DNA of 64,000 bases from Pantoea sp. Ap-967 (GCF_011752565.1 NZ_VWXK01000002.1:1-64000); one strand, 5' to 3'; positions 44,573-54,759 are shown, counted from the first letter of the stretch. Translations and numbers: made by a program. Notes: generated by a model not told the origin, from the sequence alone.

Positions 44573-46015
44573 ATGGAAGTGGCTGTTACTCGAAGAAATG
44601 TGCTTATTGGTGCCGGTGTGGGCGCAGGTGTCATCGCCGCTGGCGCCTCGGCGTCGCTGCTCAGCGACGGTCTGCCGAAAGACCCGGACTCGCTGGTGCG
44701 CGTCGATGCGTTGCCACGTGACGACTCCTCCCCGGGCTGGTTCCACACCAGCCGCGTGCGCCAGCCCAAAGCGCCGCTGATCGGCGATGACCAGGCACCC
44801 TGGGTCGTCATCGGTGGTGGCTTCACCGGCCTTGCCGCTGCACGCCAGCTGGCCCTGAACTTCCCCCAGGACCGCGTGATCCTGGTTGAAGCCCAGCAGG
44901 TCGGCTTCGGCACCTCCGGCCGCAACGCCGGCTTCCTGATCGACGTGCCCCACGACATCGGCGCACCGGACTACATCGGCGACAAGACCAACGCCAAGAA
45001 CATCCTGCACCTGAACCAGCGTGGCCAGGGCATCCTTCGCGACCTGGTGGCCGAGCACAAGATCGAAGACGCTCACCTGCGCCACTCCGGCAAATACCAG
45101 GCAGCCATCGAGGACAAGGGCATTGCCGTGCTCAACGCCTACCGTGGCGGCCTGGAAGCCCTGGGCGAGAAAGTCGAGCTGATCGAAGGCAACGAGCTGA
45201 AGGACCACATCGGCACCTCGTTCTACCGCAAGGCGCTGTACACCCCAGGCACCATGCTGGTTCAGCCTTCGGCGCTGGTCAAAGGCCTGGCCGACAGCCT
45301 GCCGGAGAACGTCACCCTGTACGAAGACACCGTGATCACCGCGGTCGACTACGGCCAGAAGATCGTGCTGCAGCACCCAACCGGCCGCATCACCGCGGGC
45401 AAGCTGATCCTGGGCAACAACCACTTCGGCCAACACTTCGGCTTCCTGGAAAACCGCATGCTGCCGATCTTCACCTACGGCAGCCTGACCCGTCCGCTGA
45501 CCCCGGCCGAGCAAGCCAGCATCGGTGGCCAGGAGTTCTGGGGCGTGATCCCGGCCGACCCGTTCGGCTCGACCCTGCGTCGTACCCACGACAACCGCAT
45601 CCTGGTGCGCAACAGCTTCAGCTTCAACCCTGATGGCCGCTCCAAGGATGGCTACACCGACAAGGTTCGTGCATCCCACCGCCTGTCGTTCGAACGTCGC
45701 TTCCCCACCCTCACCGACGTGCCGTTCGAGCACACCTGGGGCGGTGGCCTGGGCATGACCCGCAACGGCGCCGGCTTCTTCGGCGAGCTGCGCGAGAACG
45801 TGTACGGCGCACTGGCCTGTAACGGCCTGGGCACCGTGCGCGGCACCGCCACCGGCACCCTGCTGGCCAACATGCTGGCCGGCAAGATGGAGCCGCTGAC
45901 CGAGTTCCTGCTGTCGGCACCGAAGCCAAACTGGAACCCACCACAACCGGTGCTGTCGATGGGCGTGAACTTCACCCTGCGCACTGGCCAGGCCAAAGCT
46001 GGCCTGGAAGCCTGA
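44573..46015 (+). CDS. Tat-exported FAD-dependent oxidoreductase
   Basis: 480 residues. The N-terminus is a Tat signal ([14 protein letters not shown], with the twin Arg at 7-8). The FAD domain of the D-amino-acid-oxidase superfamily follows, with [13 protein letters not shown] and [11 protein letters not shown], nearest in pattern to the gamma-glutamylputrescine oxidase type. The mature enzyme should act in the periplasm. Its codons lean to the optimal set more than the neighbours, suggesting strong expression. tatABC follows 70 bases on, so it may be the dedicated client. The substrate is not known. Confidence 0.85.
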   Translation: MEVAVTRRNVLIGAGVGAGVIAAGASASLLSDGLPKDPDSLVRVDALPRDDSSPGWFHTSRVRQPKAPLIGDDQAPWVVIGGGFTGLAAARQLALNFPQDRVILVEAQQVGFGTSGRNAGFLIDVPHDIGAPDYIGDKTNAKNILHLNQRGQGILRDLVAEHKIEDAHLRHSGKYQAAIEDKGIAVLNAYRGGLEALGEKVELIEGNELKDHIGTSFYRKALYTPGTMLVQPSALVKGLADSLPENVTLYEDTVITAVDYGQKIVLQHPTGRITAGKLILGNNHFGQHFGFLENRMLPIFTYGSLTRPLTPAEQASIGGQEFWGVIPADPFGSTLRRTHDNRILVRNSFSFNPDGRSKDGYTDKVRASHRLSFERRFPTLTDVPFEHTWGGGLGMTRNGAGFFGELRENVYGALACNGLGTVRGTATGTLLANMLAGKMEPLTEFLLSAPKPNWNPPQPVLSMGVNFTLRTGQAKAGLEA

Positions 46016-46085
46016 CCCGGCAGGCTGGCGCCGCGTGCGCCAGCCTTTCCCCCCCTGCCTGAACGGCAAAAGCAAAGAGAGCACC

Positions 46086-46316
46086 ATGGGCATTTTTGAC
46101 TGGAAACACTGGCTCGTCCTGCTGGGCGTGGTGGTACTGGTATTCGGCACCAAGAAGCTGAAGAACCTGGGCGGCGACCTGGGCGAATCGATCAAGGGCT
46201 TTCGCAAGGCCATGAGCGATGACGACAGCACACCGGCCCCGGTGACGGCCCAACCTGCACCCGCCGCGCAGGCGCCCCAGGCGCAGGCCAGTGCGCAAGC
46301 ACAGCAGCACGGCTGA
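46086..46316 (+). CDS. tatA: Sec-independent protein translocase TatA
   Basis: 76 residues: one N-terminal membrane helix ([16 protein letters not shown]), the amphipathic helix with [18 protein letters not shown] and a Pro/Ala/Gln tail. It forms the pore-like oligomer of Tat translocase. Pseudomonads also have a housekeeping tatABC elsewhere, so this is likely a second set. Confidence 0.92.
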   Translation: MGIFDWKHWLVLLGVVVLVFGTKKLKNLGGDLGESIKGFRKAMSDDDSTPAPVTAQPAPAAQAPQAQASAQAQQHG

Positions 46317-46319
46317 AGC

Positions 46320-46601
46320 ATGTTCGGTATCAATTTCAGTGAGCTGCTGCTGGTGGCCCTGGTGGCCCTGCTGGTGCTCGGCCCCGAGCGCCTGCCCGGC
46401 GCCGCGCGTACCGCCGGCTTGTGGATCGGCCGGATCAAGCGCAGTTTCAACGCGATCAAGGCCGAGGTGGAGCGCGAGGTGGGCGCCGACGACATCCGCC
46501 GCACCCTGCACGACACGCCCCAGCTGCAACCACCCGTTACGCCAACGCCGGCCACTGCGGCTGAAACAACCGCACAGCCTCAACCGCCGCGAGCCCCATG
46601 A
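46320..46601 (+). CDS. tatB: Sec-independent protein translocase TatB
   Basis: 93 residues, starting three bases after the tatA stop. The helix [20 protein letters not shown] and the following amphipathic segment are TatB-specific. It is shorter than many TatB proteins (about 140 residues or more), with a reduced C-terminal tail. It forms the receptor with TatC. Confidence 0.9.
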   Translation: MFGINFSELLLVALVALLVLGPERLPGAARTAGLWIGRIKRSFNAIKAEVEREVGADDIRRTLHDTPQLQPPVTPTPATAAETTAQPQPPRAP

Positions 46602-47383
46602 GCGAACATCCGCAACCCGACCAGCCGATGCCGCTGGTTTCACACCTGACCGAACTGCGTACCCGCCTGCTGCGCTGCGTGGCCGTCATTTTCCTGATCT
46701 TCGCCGGGCTGTTCTCCTTCGCCCAGCAGATCTACACCCTGGTTTCGGCGCCCCTGCGCGACCACCTGCCAGCCAACGCGACAATGATCGCCACCGACGT
46801 GGCCTCACCGTTTCTTACGCCGTTCAAGCTGACGATGATCGTCTCGCTGTTCCTGGCCATCCCGTTCATCCTGCAACAGGCCTGGGGCTTCATCGCACCG
46901 GGGCTGTACCGCCACGAAAAGCGCATCGCCCTGGCCTTGCTGGTGTCGAGCATCCTGCTGTTCTACGCCGGCATGGCCTTCGCCTATTGCCTGGTGTTCC
47001 CACTGATGTTCAAGTTCTTCGCTGCTGCCACCCCGGCAGGCGTGGCGATGATGACCGACATCAGCAACTACCTCGACTTCGTGATGACCCTGTTCTTCGC
47101 CTTCGGCGTGGCCTTCGAGATCCCGGTGGCGGTGGTGCTGCTGGTGTGGATCGGCGTGGTCGACGTGAAGTACCTGAAGAAGGTGCGCCCCTACGTGATC
47201 ATCGGCTGCTTCGTGGTGGGCATGGTGCTGACGCCGCCGGACATCTTCTCGCAAACCCTGCTGGCGGTGCCCATGTGGCTGCTGTTCGAGATCGGCGTAC
47301 TGTGCGGTGGGTTGATTCGCACCCGCAACCGAGTTGAAGACCCAGCCCAAGTGGCCGTGCCTGCGGTTCGCAGCGCAGACTAG
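46598..47383 (+). CDS. tatC: Sec-independent protein translocase TatC
   Basis: 261 residues with six membrane helices. The TatC marks [12 protein letters not shown] at the N-terminus, FCFAY-like [10 protein letters not shown] and the GMVLTPPD loop are present. It overlaps tatB by four bases. It recognises the twin-arginine signal. Encoding beside one Tat substrate suggests a specialised pathway. Confidence 0.93.
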   Translation: MSEHPQPDQPMPLVSHLTELRTRLLRCVAVIFLIFAGLFSFAQQIYTLVSAPLRDHLPANATMIATDVASPFLTPFKLTMIVSLFLAIPFILQQAWGFIAPGLYRHEKRIALALLVSSILLFYAGMAFAYCLVFPLMFKFFAAATPAGVAMMTDISNYLDFVMTLFFAFGVAFEIPVAVVLLVWIGVVDVKYLKKVRPYVIIGCFVVGMVLTPPDIFSQTLLAVPMWLLFEIGVLCGGLIRTRNRVEDPAQVAVPAVRSAD

Positions 47384-47452
47384 CAACGCGCCCCGGCCTC
47401 CAGTGCCGTCACCCGACGGCCCTGGCTCGCCTGCCCAGCACCAGGTTTTGCG

Positions 47453-48160
47453 CTAGAGCGAAGCATCGCGCAACAGCGGCCCTTGCGCTTCGATGGCCTG
47501 GCGAATGGAAGCCGCCGCGTCTTCGATATCGGCGCGGATCGCATCGGCCGCCTTCTGCGGGTCGTTTTCGCGAATGCCACTGATAACCGCCGCATGCAAG
47601 CTGTGCCCGGTGCTGGACAACACCTGGCTGCGGACGATGTTCATGAGCGGCCCATAACGCATCCACAGCAGTTCAATCATGTCGATCAACTCGTGGTTGC
47701 CACAGCGCCGATACACGCTGAAGTGGAACTGCTGGTTCAGCCGCAGGTAACCCTTGCGGTCTTCCGAGGCCACCTTGGCATCCATCTCCAGGTTGATCGC
47801 CTCCAGGTCTTGCGCCAGCGAGCCGCAATCGCCGGCAACCGCCTGCCGGGTAGCCTCGCCCTCAAGCAACAAGCGCAGCGGCAACAGCGCATCGAGTTTA
47901 GCCGTGGTGGCCTCTGGCACGCGCATCGACCGACGCGGCAGCGCTTCCAGTGCCCTGGCGACGACCAAGCGGTTCATCGCCTCGCGAATCGGCATCTGGC
48001 TGGTGCCGAACGCCTCGGCCAGCAGCGGCAGGGTCAAGCGCTGGCCCGGCTCGAACTCGCCAATCATGAACGACTGCTTGAGTGCGCTGTACACGTACTC
48101 AAGATCGGAAACCGGCCGCCGCGCCTCGAAGGCCGGCAGCTCGACTGTGCGCTGCGTCAT
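47453..48160 (-). CDS. GntR/FadR-type regulator (FCD domain)
   Basis: 235 residues from the ATG at 48160, preceded by GGGGGA at a good distance. The N-terminal winged helix (LTLPLLAEAFGTSQMPIREA) and the C-terminal FCD helical ligand domain are clear. It is divergent from the carnitine-type operon, and TGATATCTGATCA operators lie in the intergenic region. It is therefore the probable repressor of both that operon and the hydantoinase operon at 54768-63648. Confidence 0.9.
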   Translation of the reverse strand: MTQRTVELPAFEARRPVSDLEYVYSALKQSFMIGEFEPGQRLTLPLLAEAFGTSQMPIREAMNRLVVARALEALPRRSMRVPEATTAKLDALLPLRLLLEGEATRQAVAGDCGSLAQDLEAINLEMDAKVASEDRKGYLRLNQQFHFSVYRRCGNHELIDMIELLWMRYGPLMNIVRSQVLSSTGHSLHAAVISGIRENDPQKAADAIRADIEDAAASIRQAIEAQGPLLRDASL

Positions 48161-48242
48161 GTGTTGCATCCCCCATCGAAATGCGCCCCGCGTCACGAGG
48201 CAATGCCTGAAGCATAACAGGTGATCGTTGATCAAAAAAATT

Positions 48243-48257
48243 CTTGATCAGATATCA
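48243..48257. promoter_or_regulatory. GntR operator, upstream half-site copy
   Basis: CTTGATCAGATATCA is the exact reverse complement of TGATATCTGATCAAG at 63804-63818. It lies 74 bases before the start at 48317. Confidence 0.7.
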
Positions 48258-48280
48258 CCTCGGGTGTACGTTGAAAACAC

Positions 48281-48298
48281 GATATCTGATCAGATATC
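48281..48298. promoter_or_regulatory. GntR operator, perfect 18-base palindrome
   Basis: GATATCTGATCAGATATC is fully self-complementary. It overlaps a likely promoter (TTGAAA at 48271 and a -10-like ATATCT near 48294), so binding should block transcription. It is followed by AAAAGGAG and the ATG of the dehydrogenase. Confidence 0.78.
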
Positions 48299-48316
48299 TG
48301 AAAAGGAGCGTACTAC

Positions 48317-49300
48317 ATGCCTGACCACGTTCAAGCTTTTCAAGACACCACCCAGACCGTCGCCGTCATCGGCGCCGGCTTGATCGGCCTTAGCTGGGCC
48401 GCCCTGTTCACCGCGGCGGGCAAGCAGGTGAACCTGTACGACAGCCGCCCCGAGGCGGGCCAGCACATGGCCGATTTCTGGGTTTCGGTAAAACCCACGC
48501 TGATTCGCCTGGGCCTGGCCAGCGCGGCCACCGAACCGAAGGTCGAGGTATTCGCCGCATTGGCCGATGCCGTGGGCGATGCGGACTTTATCCAGGAATG
48601 CATCCCCGAGCGACTGGAAGCCAAACAAACCCTGTACGCCGAGATGGAACCGCACCTGAAGGCCCACGCCATCGTTGCCACCAGCTCATCCGGCCTGAAG
48701 CTGTCCGACCTGCAGGCAGGCTGGCAGGTGCCGGGGCGGGTGATCATCGCCCACCCGTTCAACCCACCGCACCTGATCCCCCTGGTCGAGCTGTATGGCA
48801 ACGAACGTACCGACGCCGACGTGCTGCCCCGTGCCAGCGCCTTCTACGAGCGCTGCGGCAAGGTAGTGGTCACCCTGCAGCGCGAAGTGCTCGCGCATGT
48901 GGCCAACCGCCTGCAGGCCGCCCTGTGGCGCGAGGCAATCCACCTGGTGCTCGAAGGGGTGGCCAGCCTCAAGGACATCGACACCGCCGTGCATGCAGGC
49001 CCGGGGTTGCGCTGGGCGGTGATGGGGCCACACCTGCTGCTCAACCTCGGCGGTGGCGAAGGTGGCCTGCGCGCCTACTGCGAACAGTTCAGGGACAGCT
49101 ACCACCAGTGGTGGGACGACCTGGGCACCCCTCAGCTGACCGATGCCAACATCGACACCCTGGTCAATGCCCTGCAAGCCGAGATCGACGGGCGCGAATA
49201 CACCGAGCTGCGCGCCGAACGCGACGAGAAACTGGTGGCGATCCTCGGCGCCATGAAGGAAGTGGACGCCCGCCAGCGCCAAGCCCGCCGCCCTGCCTGA
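48317..49300 (+). CDS. L-carnitine dehydrogenase-like 3-hydroxyacid dehydrogenase
   Basis: 327 residues. An N-terminal NAD domain (AVIGAGLIGLSWAALFTAAG) and the catalytic HPFNPPHLIPLVEL of the 3-hydroxyacyl-CoA dehydrogenase family lead into a C-terminal helical domain with GPHLLLNLGGGEGGLRAYCE, which resembles L-carnitine 3-dehydrogenase. It would oxidise a beta-hydroxy acid with a quaternary amine to the 3-oxo form. The BKACE and thioesterase next to it are the normal following steps in the carnitine pathway. Confidence 0.85.
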   Translation: MPDHVQAFQDTTQTVAVIGAGLIGLSWAALFTAAGKQVNLYDSRPEAGQHMADFWVSVKPTLIRLGLASAATEPKVEVFAALADAVGDADFIQECIPERLEAKQTLYAEMEPHLKAHAIVATSSSGLKLSDLQAGWQVPGRVIIAHPFNPPHLIPLVELYGNERTDADVLPRASAFYERCGKVVVTLQREVLAHVANRLQAALWREAIHLVLEGVASLKDIDTAVHAGPGLRWAVMGPHLLLNLGGGEGGLRAYCEQFRDSYHQWWDDLGTPQLTDANIDTLVNALQAEIDGREYTELRAERDEKLVAILGAMKEVDARQRQARRPA

Positions 49301-49346
49301 AGCACACCCACAATCAGAACAACACGTGAACACAGTGAGGAAGCCC

Positions 49347-50249
49347 ATGAAACGTAAAGTCGTACTGACCTGCGCCGTGACCGGTGATGGCCCGCTGAAC
49401 CCCAAGTACCCCGACTACCCCGTCAGCCCCGAGCAGATCGCCCGCGCCTGCCTGGAGGCCGCCAAGGCCGGTGCAGCGGTGGTGCACATCCATGGCCGCA
49501 ACCCCGAAACCGGTGAAGGCGACCGCTCACCGGCGGTGTTCAAGGAAATCGTCGAGCGGGTGCGTGCCGAAAACAACGACGTGGTGATCAACCTCACCAC
49601 CGGCATGGGCGGCACCTTCGTGCCAGACCCGCGCAACGAGGCGCTGGCCCACCCCACCACCGACGTTGGCAATGCCCAGGAGCGCGTGCAGCACGTATTC
49701 GACAACCGCCCGGAGATCTGCACGCTCGACGCCACCACCATGAACCTTGAAGGCGGTATCGCTGGAGCCCCGGACTGCGTGTTCATGAACACCCCCGGCA
49801 AGCTGCGCGACATGGCGCACCTGATTCGCGAGGCGGGCACACGCATCGAGATCGAAGCCTTCAACCCTGGCGATATCCTGTTGGCGCGCAAGATGATCGA
49901 AGACGGCCATATCGATGCCCCGCCCCTGTTCCAACTGTGCCTGGGCGTGAAGTGGTCGGCACCGGCCGATGTGAAGTCGCTGGTGTACATGCGTGACCTG
50001 CTCCCCGAAGACGCCACCTGGAGCGCCTTCGGCGTGTCGCGCTTCCAGATGCAGATGGTTGCGCTGTCGACGATCATGGGCGGCCATTGCCGGGTGGGCC
50101 TGGAAGACAACATCTACCTGGAGCGCGGCGTGTTCGCCACCAATGCCCAGCTGGTCGAGCGCGCCAGCCGCATCATCCGTGACCTGGGCTGCGAGGTGGC
50201 CACGCCAGACGAAGCGCGGGACATCTTCCGCCTGCGCGGGAGGGGCTGA
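49347..50249 (+). CDS. BKACE family beta-keto acid cleavage enzyme (DUF849)
   Basis: 300 residues. The metal-site motif VVHIHGRNPETGEG and the conserved CVFMNTPGK region mark the family. BKACE enzymes transfer an acetyl part of a beta-keto acid to acetyl-CoA, giving acetoacetate and an acyl-CoA. With the preceding dehydrogenase the likely substrate is a dehydrocarnitine-like compound, giving betainyl-CoA. AGGAAG lies upstream of the ATG. Confidence 0.88.
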   Translation: MKRKVVLTCAVTGDGPLNPKYPDYPVSPEQIARACLEAAKAGAAVVHIHGRNPETGEGDRSPAVFKEIVERVRAENNDVVINLTTGMGGTFVPDPRNEALAHPTTDVGNAQERVQHVFDNRPEICTLDATTMNLEGGIAGAPDCVFMNTPGKLRDMAHLIREAGTRIEIEAFNPGDILLARKMIEDGHIDAPPLFQLCLGVKWSAPADVKSLVYMRDLLPEDATWSAFGVSRFQMQMVALSTIMGGHCRVGLEDNIYLERGVFATNAQLVERASRIIRDLGCEVATPDEARDIFRLRGRG

Positions 50250-50251
50250 GC

Positions 50252-50671
50252 ATGGCCTCGCTTGCCTTGCCGGTCAGCGCGGCGGTGGTGCACCCGTGGC
50301 ACTGCGACCACTTCGGGCACATGAACACGCGGCATTACGCTGCCCTGTTCGACGACGCCATTTTCCTGTTCTGGAACCAGATGGGCGCCGATGCCCCGGC
50401 CCAGGTAGTGCCGGTCACGGCGCAAATGACCACCGCCTTTCTGCTCGAAGCCATTGCCGGCACCTGCGTGGCAATCGAGGCCCAGGTCAGCCGCATCGGC
50501 TCCAAGTCGGCGGGCCTGCGCTTTGCACTGAAAGCCTCGCGTACCGATACCGTGCTGGCGACCTGTGACGTGGTGGAAGTGTTCTTCGACACCGCCACAC
50601 GCAGCAGCCAGCCGATCCCGGCCAACATCCGTCACACACTGGAGGCACTTAGCACCGAAGCCGCCGTCTAG
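50252..50671 (+). CDS. hotdog-fold acyl-CoA thioesterase
   Basis: 139 residues of the 4HBT type, with HCDHFGHMNTRHYAALFDDA. It fits the betainyl-CoA thioesterase (CdhB-like) place of carnitine operons: release of glycine betaine and CoA. Only three bases separate it from the BKACE stop. Confidence 0.85.
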   Translation: MASLALPVSAAVVHPWHCDHFGHMNTRHYAALFDDAIFLFWNQMGADAPAQVVPVTAQMTTAFLLEAIAGTCVAIEAQVSRIGSKSAGLRFALKASRTDTVLATCDVVEVFFDTATRSSQPIPANIRHTLEALSTEAAV

Positions 50672-50769
50672 AGCGCGCGATTGCCTGAAACATTCCATTT
50701 GTCCGCTGGACCACTGCTCCCCGAATACTGGGCACCTGCCCATCAACAAGACATAACGAGGGCGTAATC

Positions 50770-51798
50770 ATGGTTTTCAAGCAACACACCCTGGCGGCCC
50801 TGGCCGTCGGCATCCTGGCCCTGGGCAGCGCCAGCGCCACCTTGGCGCAAACCGTCAGCTTCGTCGGCTGGGGCGGTGGCACCCAGGACGCGCAGAACGA
50901 CACCTGGGCCAAGCCGTTCAGTGACCAGACTGGCGTCAAGGCCGTGATGGACGGCCCCACCGACTACGGCAAGCTCAAGGCCATGGTCGACAGCGGCAAC
51001 GTCGCCTGGGACGTGGTTGATGTGGAAGGCGACTTTGCCCTGCGCGCTGCCGCCGAAGGGCTGCTCGAACCCATCGACTATGCGGTGGTCAACCGCGACA
51101 AGATCGCCCCGCACTTCATCGCCGAGCATGGCGTGGGCGCGTTCTATTATTCCTTCGTGCTCGGCTACAACCAAAGCCGCCTGCCGGCCAGCAAGGCGCC
51201 ACAGGACTGGGCCGCGTTGTTCGACACCGCCCAGTACCCCGGCAAGCGCGCCTTCTATCGCTGGCCAAGCCCCGGCGCCCTGGAACTGGCGCTGCTGGCC
51301 GACGGCGTAACGCCCGACAAACTCTACCCGCTGGACCTGGACCGCGCCTTCAAGAAGCTCGACACCATCAAGAGCAGCATCGTCTGGTGGAGTGGTGGCG
51401 CCCAGTCGCAGCAACTGCTGGCCTCCGGCGAAGCCAGCCTGGGCATGTTCTGGAACGGCCGGGTCAGTGCCCTGCAAAAAGACGGTGCACCGGTGGCCGC
51501 AAGCTGGAAGCAAAACCTGGTGATGTACGACATGCTGGTGATCCCCCGCGGGGCCAAGAACAAGGATGCGGCCATGAAGTTCCTGGCCAACGCCACCAGC
51601 GCCAAGCCCCAGGCCGACTTCGCCGGGCGCACCGACTATGGCCCGGTCAACCTCGACAGCCCCGCCCTGCTGGACAAGGAGCAGGCCGCCAACAGCCCAA
51701 GTTCCCACACCGCCGAGCAGGTCAAGCTCGACATGGCCTACTGGGCCAAGAACGGCCCGGCAATTGCGACACGGTGGAACGAATGGCTAGTCAAATGA
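50770..51798 (+). CDS. spermidine/putrescine-type ABC substrate-binding protein
   Basis: 342 residues. A signal peptide (1-26, ending TLA) is followed by a family 1/PotD-like fold (FVGWGGGTQDAQND, WDVVDVEGDFALRAA). It has several Trp and Tyr residues, compatible with a cation-pi site for a quaternary amine. It is periplasmic and feeds the permease pair downstream. It starts 98 bases after the thioesterase. Confidence 0.88.
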   Translation: MVFKQHTLAALAVGILALGSASATLAQTVSFVGWGGGTQDAQNDTWAKPFSDQTGVKAVMDGPTDYGKLKAMVDSGNVAWDVVDVEGDFALRAAAEGLLEPIDYAVVNRDKIAPHFIAEHGVGAFYYSFVLGYNQSRLPASKAPQDWAALFDTAQYPGKRAFYRWPSPGALELALLADGVTPDKLYPLDLDRAFKKLDTIKSSIVWWSGGAQSQQLLASGEASLGMFWNGRVSALQKDGAPVAASWKQNLVMYDMLVIPRGAKNKDAAMKFLANATSAKPQADFAGRTDYGPVNLDSPALLDKEQAANSPSSHTAEQVKLDMAYWAKNGPAIATRWNEWLVK

Positions 51799-52697
51799 AA
51801 CTGAGCATGCCGGCACAAGCCGGCACCTCCCCGGCCGGTTCCAGCGCCGCCGGGGGGCCGCGCAACGTTCGCTGGGCAGGCTTTGGCAACCTTGGCCCGG
51901 CGGCGCTGTTCCTTGGCGTGTTCTTCTTCGCCCCCCTGATCGGCCTGCTGCTGCGCGGCGTGCTGGAGCCGGTGCCGGGGCTTGGCAACTACAGCCAGCT
52001 GTTCGACAACGCGGCCTATACCCGGGTGCTGTTCAACACCTTCTCGGTGGCCGGGCTGGTCACCCTGTTCGCGGTGCTGCTGGGTTTCCCGCTGGCCTGG
52101 GTGATCACCCTGGTGCCGCGAGGCTGGGGGCGTTGGTTGATGAACATCGTGCTGCTGTCGATGTGGACCAGCCTGCTGGCACGCACCTACGCATGGCTGG
52201 TGCTGCTGCAAAGCGCCGGGGTGGTGAACAAGGTGCTGATGGCCTTGGGCGTGATCGATCAGCCGCTGGAGATGGTGCACAACCTGACCGGGGTGGTGAT
52301 CGGCATGACCTACATCATGATCCCGTTCATCGTGCTGCCGCTGCAGGCCACCCTGCAGGCCATCGACCCGATGGTGCTGCAGGCAGGCTCCATCTGCGGT
52401 GCCAGCCCCTGGAGCAACTTCTGCCGGGTGCTGCTGCCCTTGTGCAGGCCAGGGCTGTGTTCCGGTGCGCTGATGGTGTTCGTCATGTCGCTGGGCTACT
52501 ACGTCACCCCGGCACTGCTGGGCGGGGCGCAGAACATGATGTTGCCCGAGTTCATCGTCCAGCAGGTGCAAACCTTCCTCAACTGGGGCCTGGCCAGCGC
52601 CGCCGCCGCGCTGCTGATCCTGATCACCCTGGTGCTGTTCTACTGCTACCTGAAGCTGCAACCGGAATCTCCGGTCGGCTCGACCAACGAGAGGTGA
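51795..52697 (+). CDS. ABC transporter permease, PotB-like
   Basis: 300 residues with about six membrane helices. The EAA loop is near ICGASPWSNFCRVLLPLCRP. The ATG at 51795 overlaps the upstream stop (ATGA); MASQM at 51783 is the alternative. It forms the channel with the following permease. Confidence 0.88.
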   Translation: MKLSMPAQAGTSPAGSSAAGGPRNVRWAGFGNLGPAALFLGVFFFAPLIGLLLRGVLEPVPGLGNYSQLFDNAAYTRVLFNTFSVAGLVTLFAVLLGFPLAWVITLVPRGWGRWLMNIVLLSMWTSLLARTYAWLVLLQSAGVVNKVLMALGVIDQPLEMVHNLTGVVIGMTYIMIPFIVLPLQATLQAIDPMVLQAGSICGASPWSNFCRVLLPLCRPGLCSGALMVFVMSLGYYVTPALLGGAQNMMLPEFIVQQVQTFLNWGLASAAAALLILITLVLFYCYLKLQPESPVGSTNER

Positions 52698-52700
52698 GCC

Positions 52701-53495
52701 ATGCTCCTGACCCCCAATGCCATGAGCCTGCGGCTGCGTGGCGGCCTGTACCTGGGCACGGGGCTGATCGCCGCCGTGCTGCTGGTGCCGATCGTGTTCA
52801 TCGTGTTGCTGTCGTTCGGTTCGTCCCAGTGGCTGGTGTTCCCGCCGCCTGGCTGGAGCACCAAGTGGTACGTGCAGTTCTTCTCCAACGCGCAATGGAT
52901 GGAAGCGGCCTGGTCGAGCCTCAAGGTGGCCCTGTTGACCACCGCCTGCGCGGTGGCACTGGGGCTGCCCACGGCGTTCGCCCTGGTACGTGGCCGGTTT
53001 CCCGGGCGTGAGCTGCTGTACGGTTTGTTCACCCTGCCGATGATCGTACCGCTGGTGATCATTGCCGTGGCGGTGTACGCACTGTTCCTGCTGGGCATGA
53101 CCGGCACGCTGTTCTCGTTCGTGGTCAGCCACGTGATCGTCGCCCTGCCCTTCACCATCATCTCGATCATCAACTCGCTGAAGCTGTTCGACCGCTCCAT
53201 CGAGGATGCTGCTGTCATTTGCGGCGCCTCACGCTGGCAGGCGATCGGCAAGGTCACGTTCCCGGCCATCCGCCCCGGCCTGGTGGCCGGCGCCCTGTTC
53301 GCCTTTCTGGTGTCGTGGGACGAGGTGGTGATGAGCGTGATGATGGCCAGCCCTACCCTGCAAACCCTGCCAGTGAAGATGTGGACCACCCTGCGGCAAG
53401 ACCTGACACCGGTCATCGCCGTGGCCTCCACCCTGCTGATCGGCCTGTCGCTGGTGGTCATGCTGATCGCCAACCGCTTGCGCCAACGCACCTAA
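52701..53495 (+). CDS. ABC transporter permease, PotC-like
   Basis: 264 residues with about six helices and the EAA loop AAVICGASRWQAIGKVTFPA. GAGGTGAG precedes the ATG. It is the second half of the permease. Confidence 0.88.
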   Translation: MLLTPNAMSLRLRGGLYLGTGLIAAVLLVPIVFIVLLSFGSSQWLVFPPPGWSTKWYVQFFSNAQWMEAAWSSLKVALLTTACAVALGLPTAFALVRGRFPGRELLYGLFTLPMIVPLVIIAVAVYALFLLGMTGTLFSFVVSHVIVALPFTIISIINSLKLFDRSIEDAAVICGASRWQAIGKVTFPAIRPGLVAGALFAFLVSWDEVVMSVMMASPTLQTLPVKMWTTLRQDLTPVIAVASTLLIGLSLVVMLIANRLRQRT

Positions 53496-53515
53496 TTAGA
53501 TTTCAGGAGTCGAGC

Positions 53516-54649
53516 ATGAGTGCAGTCCTGCAAGAGCCGAACCAGGCGCCGCTGGTGTGCCTGCGTCAGCTGAACAAACACTACGGCGACTTCACCGCCG
53601 TGGACAACCTGTCCCTGGACATTCCCCGCGGGGAGTTCCTGACTTTCCTAGGCTCCAGTGGCTCGGGCAAGAGCACCACGTTGTCCATGCTGGCCGGCTT
53701 CGAGGCGCCCAGCGCCGGCGAAATCCTGCTGTCTGGCCGTTCGCTGGTCAATGTGCCGCCGCACCAGCGCGACATTGGCATGGTGTTCCAGCGCTATTCG
53801 CTGTTCCCGCACCTGTCGGTGCGCGACAACATCGGGTTTCCCCTGGCCATCCGCAAGGTGGCCGACGCTGAGCGCAAGCGGCGGGTCGACGCCATGCTCA
53901 AGCTGGTGCAACTGGAGCCCTTCGCCGACCGCCGCCCCGCGCAACTGTCCGGCGGCCAGCAGCAGCGCGTGGCGATTGCCCGGGCGCTGGTCTATGAGCC
54001 GAGCATGCTGCTGATGGACGAGCCACTGGGGGCGCTGGACAAGAAGCTGCGTGAAGAACTGCAGGACGAACTGCGCCACCTGCACCGCCGGCTGGGCCTG
54101 AACATCATCTATGTCACCCACGACCAGGAAGAAGCCATGCGCCTGTCGCAGCGCATCGCGATCTTCAGCCATGGCCGCATCGTTGGCCTGGGCAGTGGTT
54201 ATGAGCTGTACCAGAACCCGCCCAATGCCTTCGTCGCCTCGTTCCTCGGCAACTCCAATTTCCTCCCCGCCACGGCGTTGAGCGATGTCAGCGTGCGGTT
54301 CGACGGCCAGGTACTGGGCATTCGCCCCGGCAAAAGCCTTGGCGCAGGGCAGGCGCTGATGCTGATGGTCCGGCCAGAGAAGGCCCTGGCGCTGAGCGCG
54401 CAACAGGCGGCCGATACGCCTTTGCCAGCGGGCTGGAACGAAGCGCCTGCCAAGGTCACCGAACTGCTGTTCCTGGGTGAAAGCCAAACCTGCAGCGTGA
54501 TGACCGCCAGCGGCACCGCGATGACCGTGAAGGCCCTGTCGGTGAACGGGCTGGACGTGGCACCTGGCGCCGACGTTCGCGTGCGCTGGGCGATTGCCGA
54601 TGCCTGCGTGTTTACCGAATGGCAGGAGGAAGATTTGAAGAAAGCTTGA
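53516..54649 (+). CDS. ABC transporter ATP-binding protein, PotA-like
   Basis: 377 residues. Walker A is GSSGSGKST, the signature LSGGQQQR, Walker B LLMDEPLGALD and the switch His in VTHDQEEA. The C-terminal TOBE domain (about 290-370) is typical of PotA/FbpC-like ATPases. It is the last gene of the operon. It completes a self-contained importer, unlike the importer at 31475-33729. Confidence 0.9.
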   Translation: MSAVLQEPNQAPLVCLRQLNKHYGDFTAVDNLSLDIPRGEFLTFLGSSGSGKSTTLSMLAGFEAPSAGEILLSGRSLVNVPPHQRDIGMVFQRYSLFPHLSVRDNIGFPLAIRKVADAERKRRVDAMLKLVQLEPFADRRPAQLSGGQQQRVAIARALVYEPSMLLMDEPLGALDKKLREELQDELRHLHRRLGLNIIYVTHDQEEAMRLSQRIAIFSHGRIVGLGSGYELYQNPPNAFVASFLGNSNFLPATALSDVSVRFDGQVLGIRPGKSLGAGQALMLMVRPEKALALSAQQAADTPLPAGWNEAPAKVTELLFLGESQTCSVMTASGTAMTVKALSVNGLDVAPGADVRVRWAIADACVFTEWQEEDLKKA

Positions 54650-54653
54650 GCAA

Positions 54654-54759
54654 TGGGGCTGCTTTGCAGCCGATCGCGAGCTGCGCTCGCTCCTACCACA
54701 AGCAACGCAATCCTCCCGTAGGAGCGAGCAAAGCTCGCGATGGGCCGCAAAGCGGCCCC
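54654..54759. repeat. REP pair with extended arms
   Basis: CGCGAGCTGCGCTCGCTCCTA and its near-complement (with AAAGCTCG) are flanked by GGGGCTGCTTTGCAGCC and GGGCCGCAAAGCGGCCCC. It lies between the convergent potA-like and livF-like genes. Confidence 0.88.
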
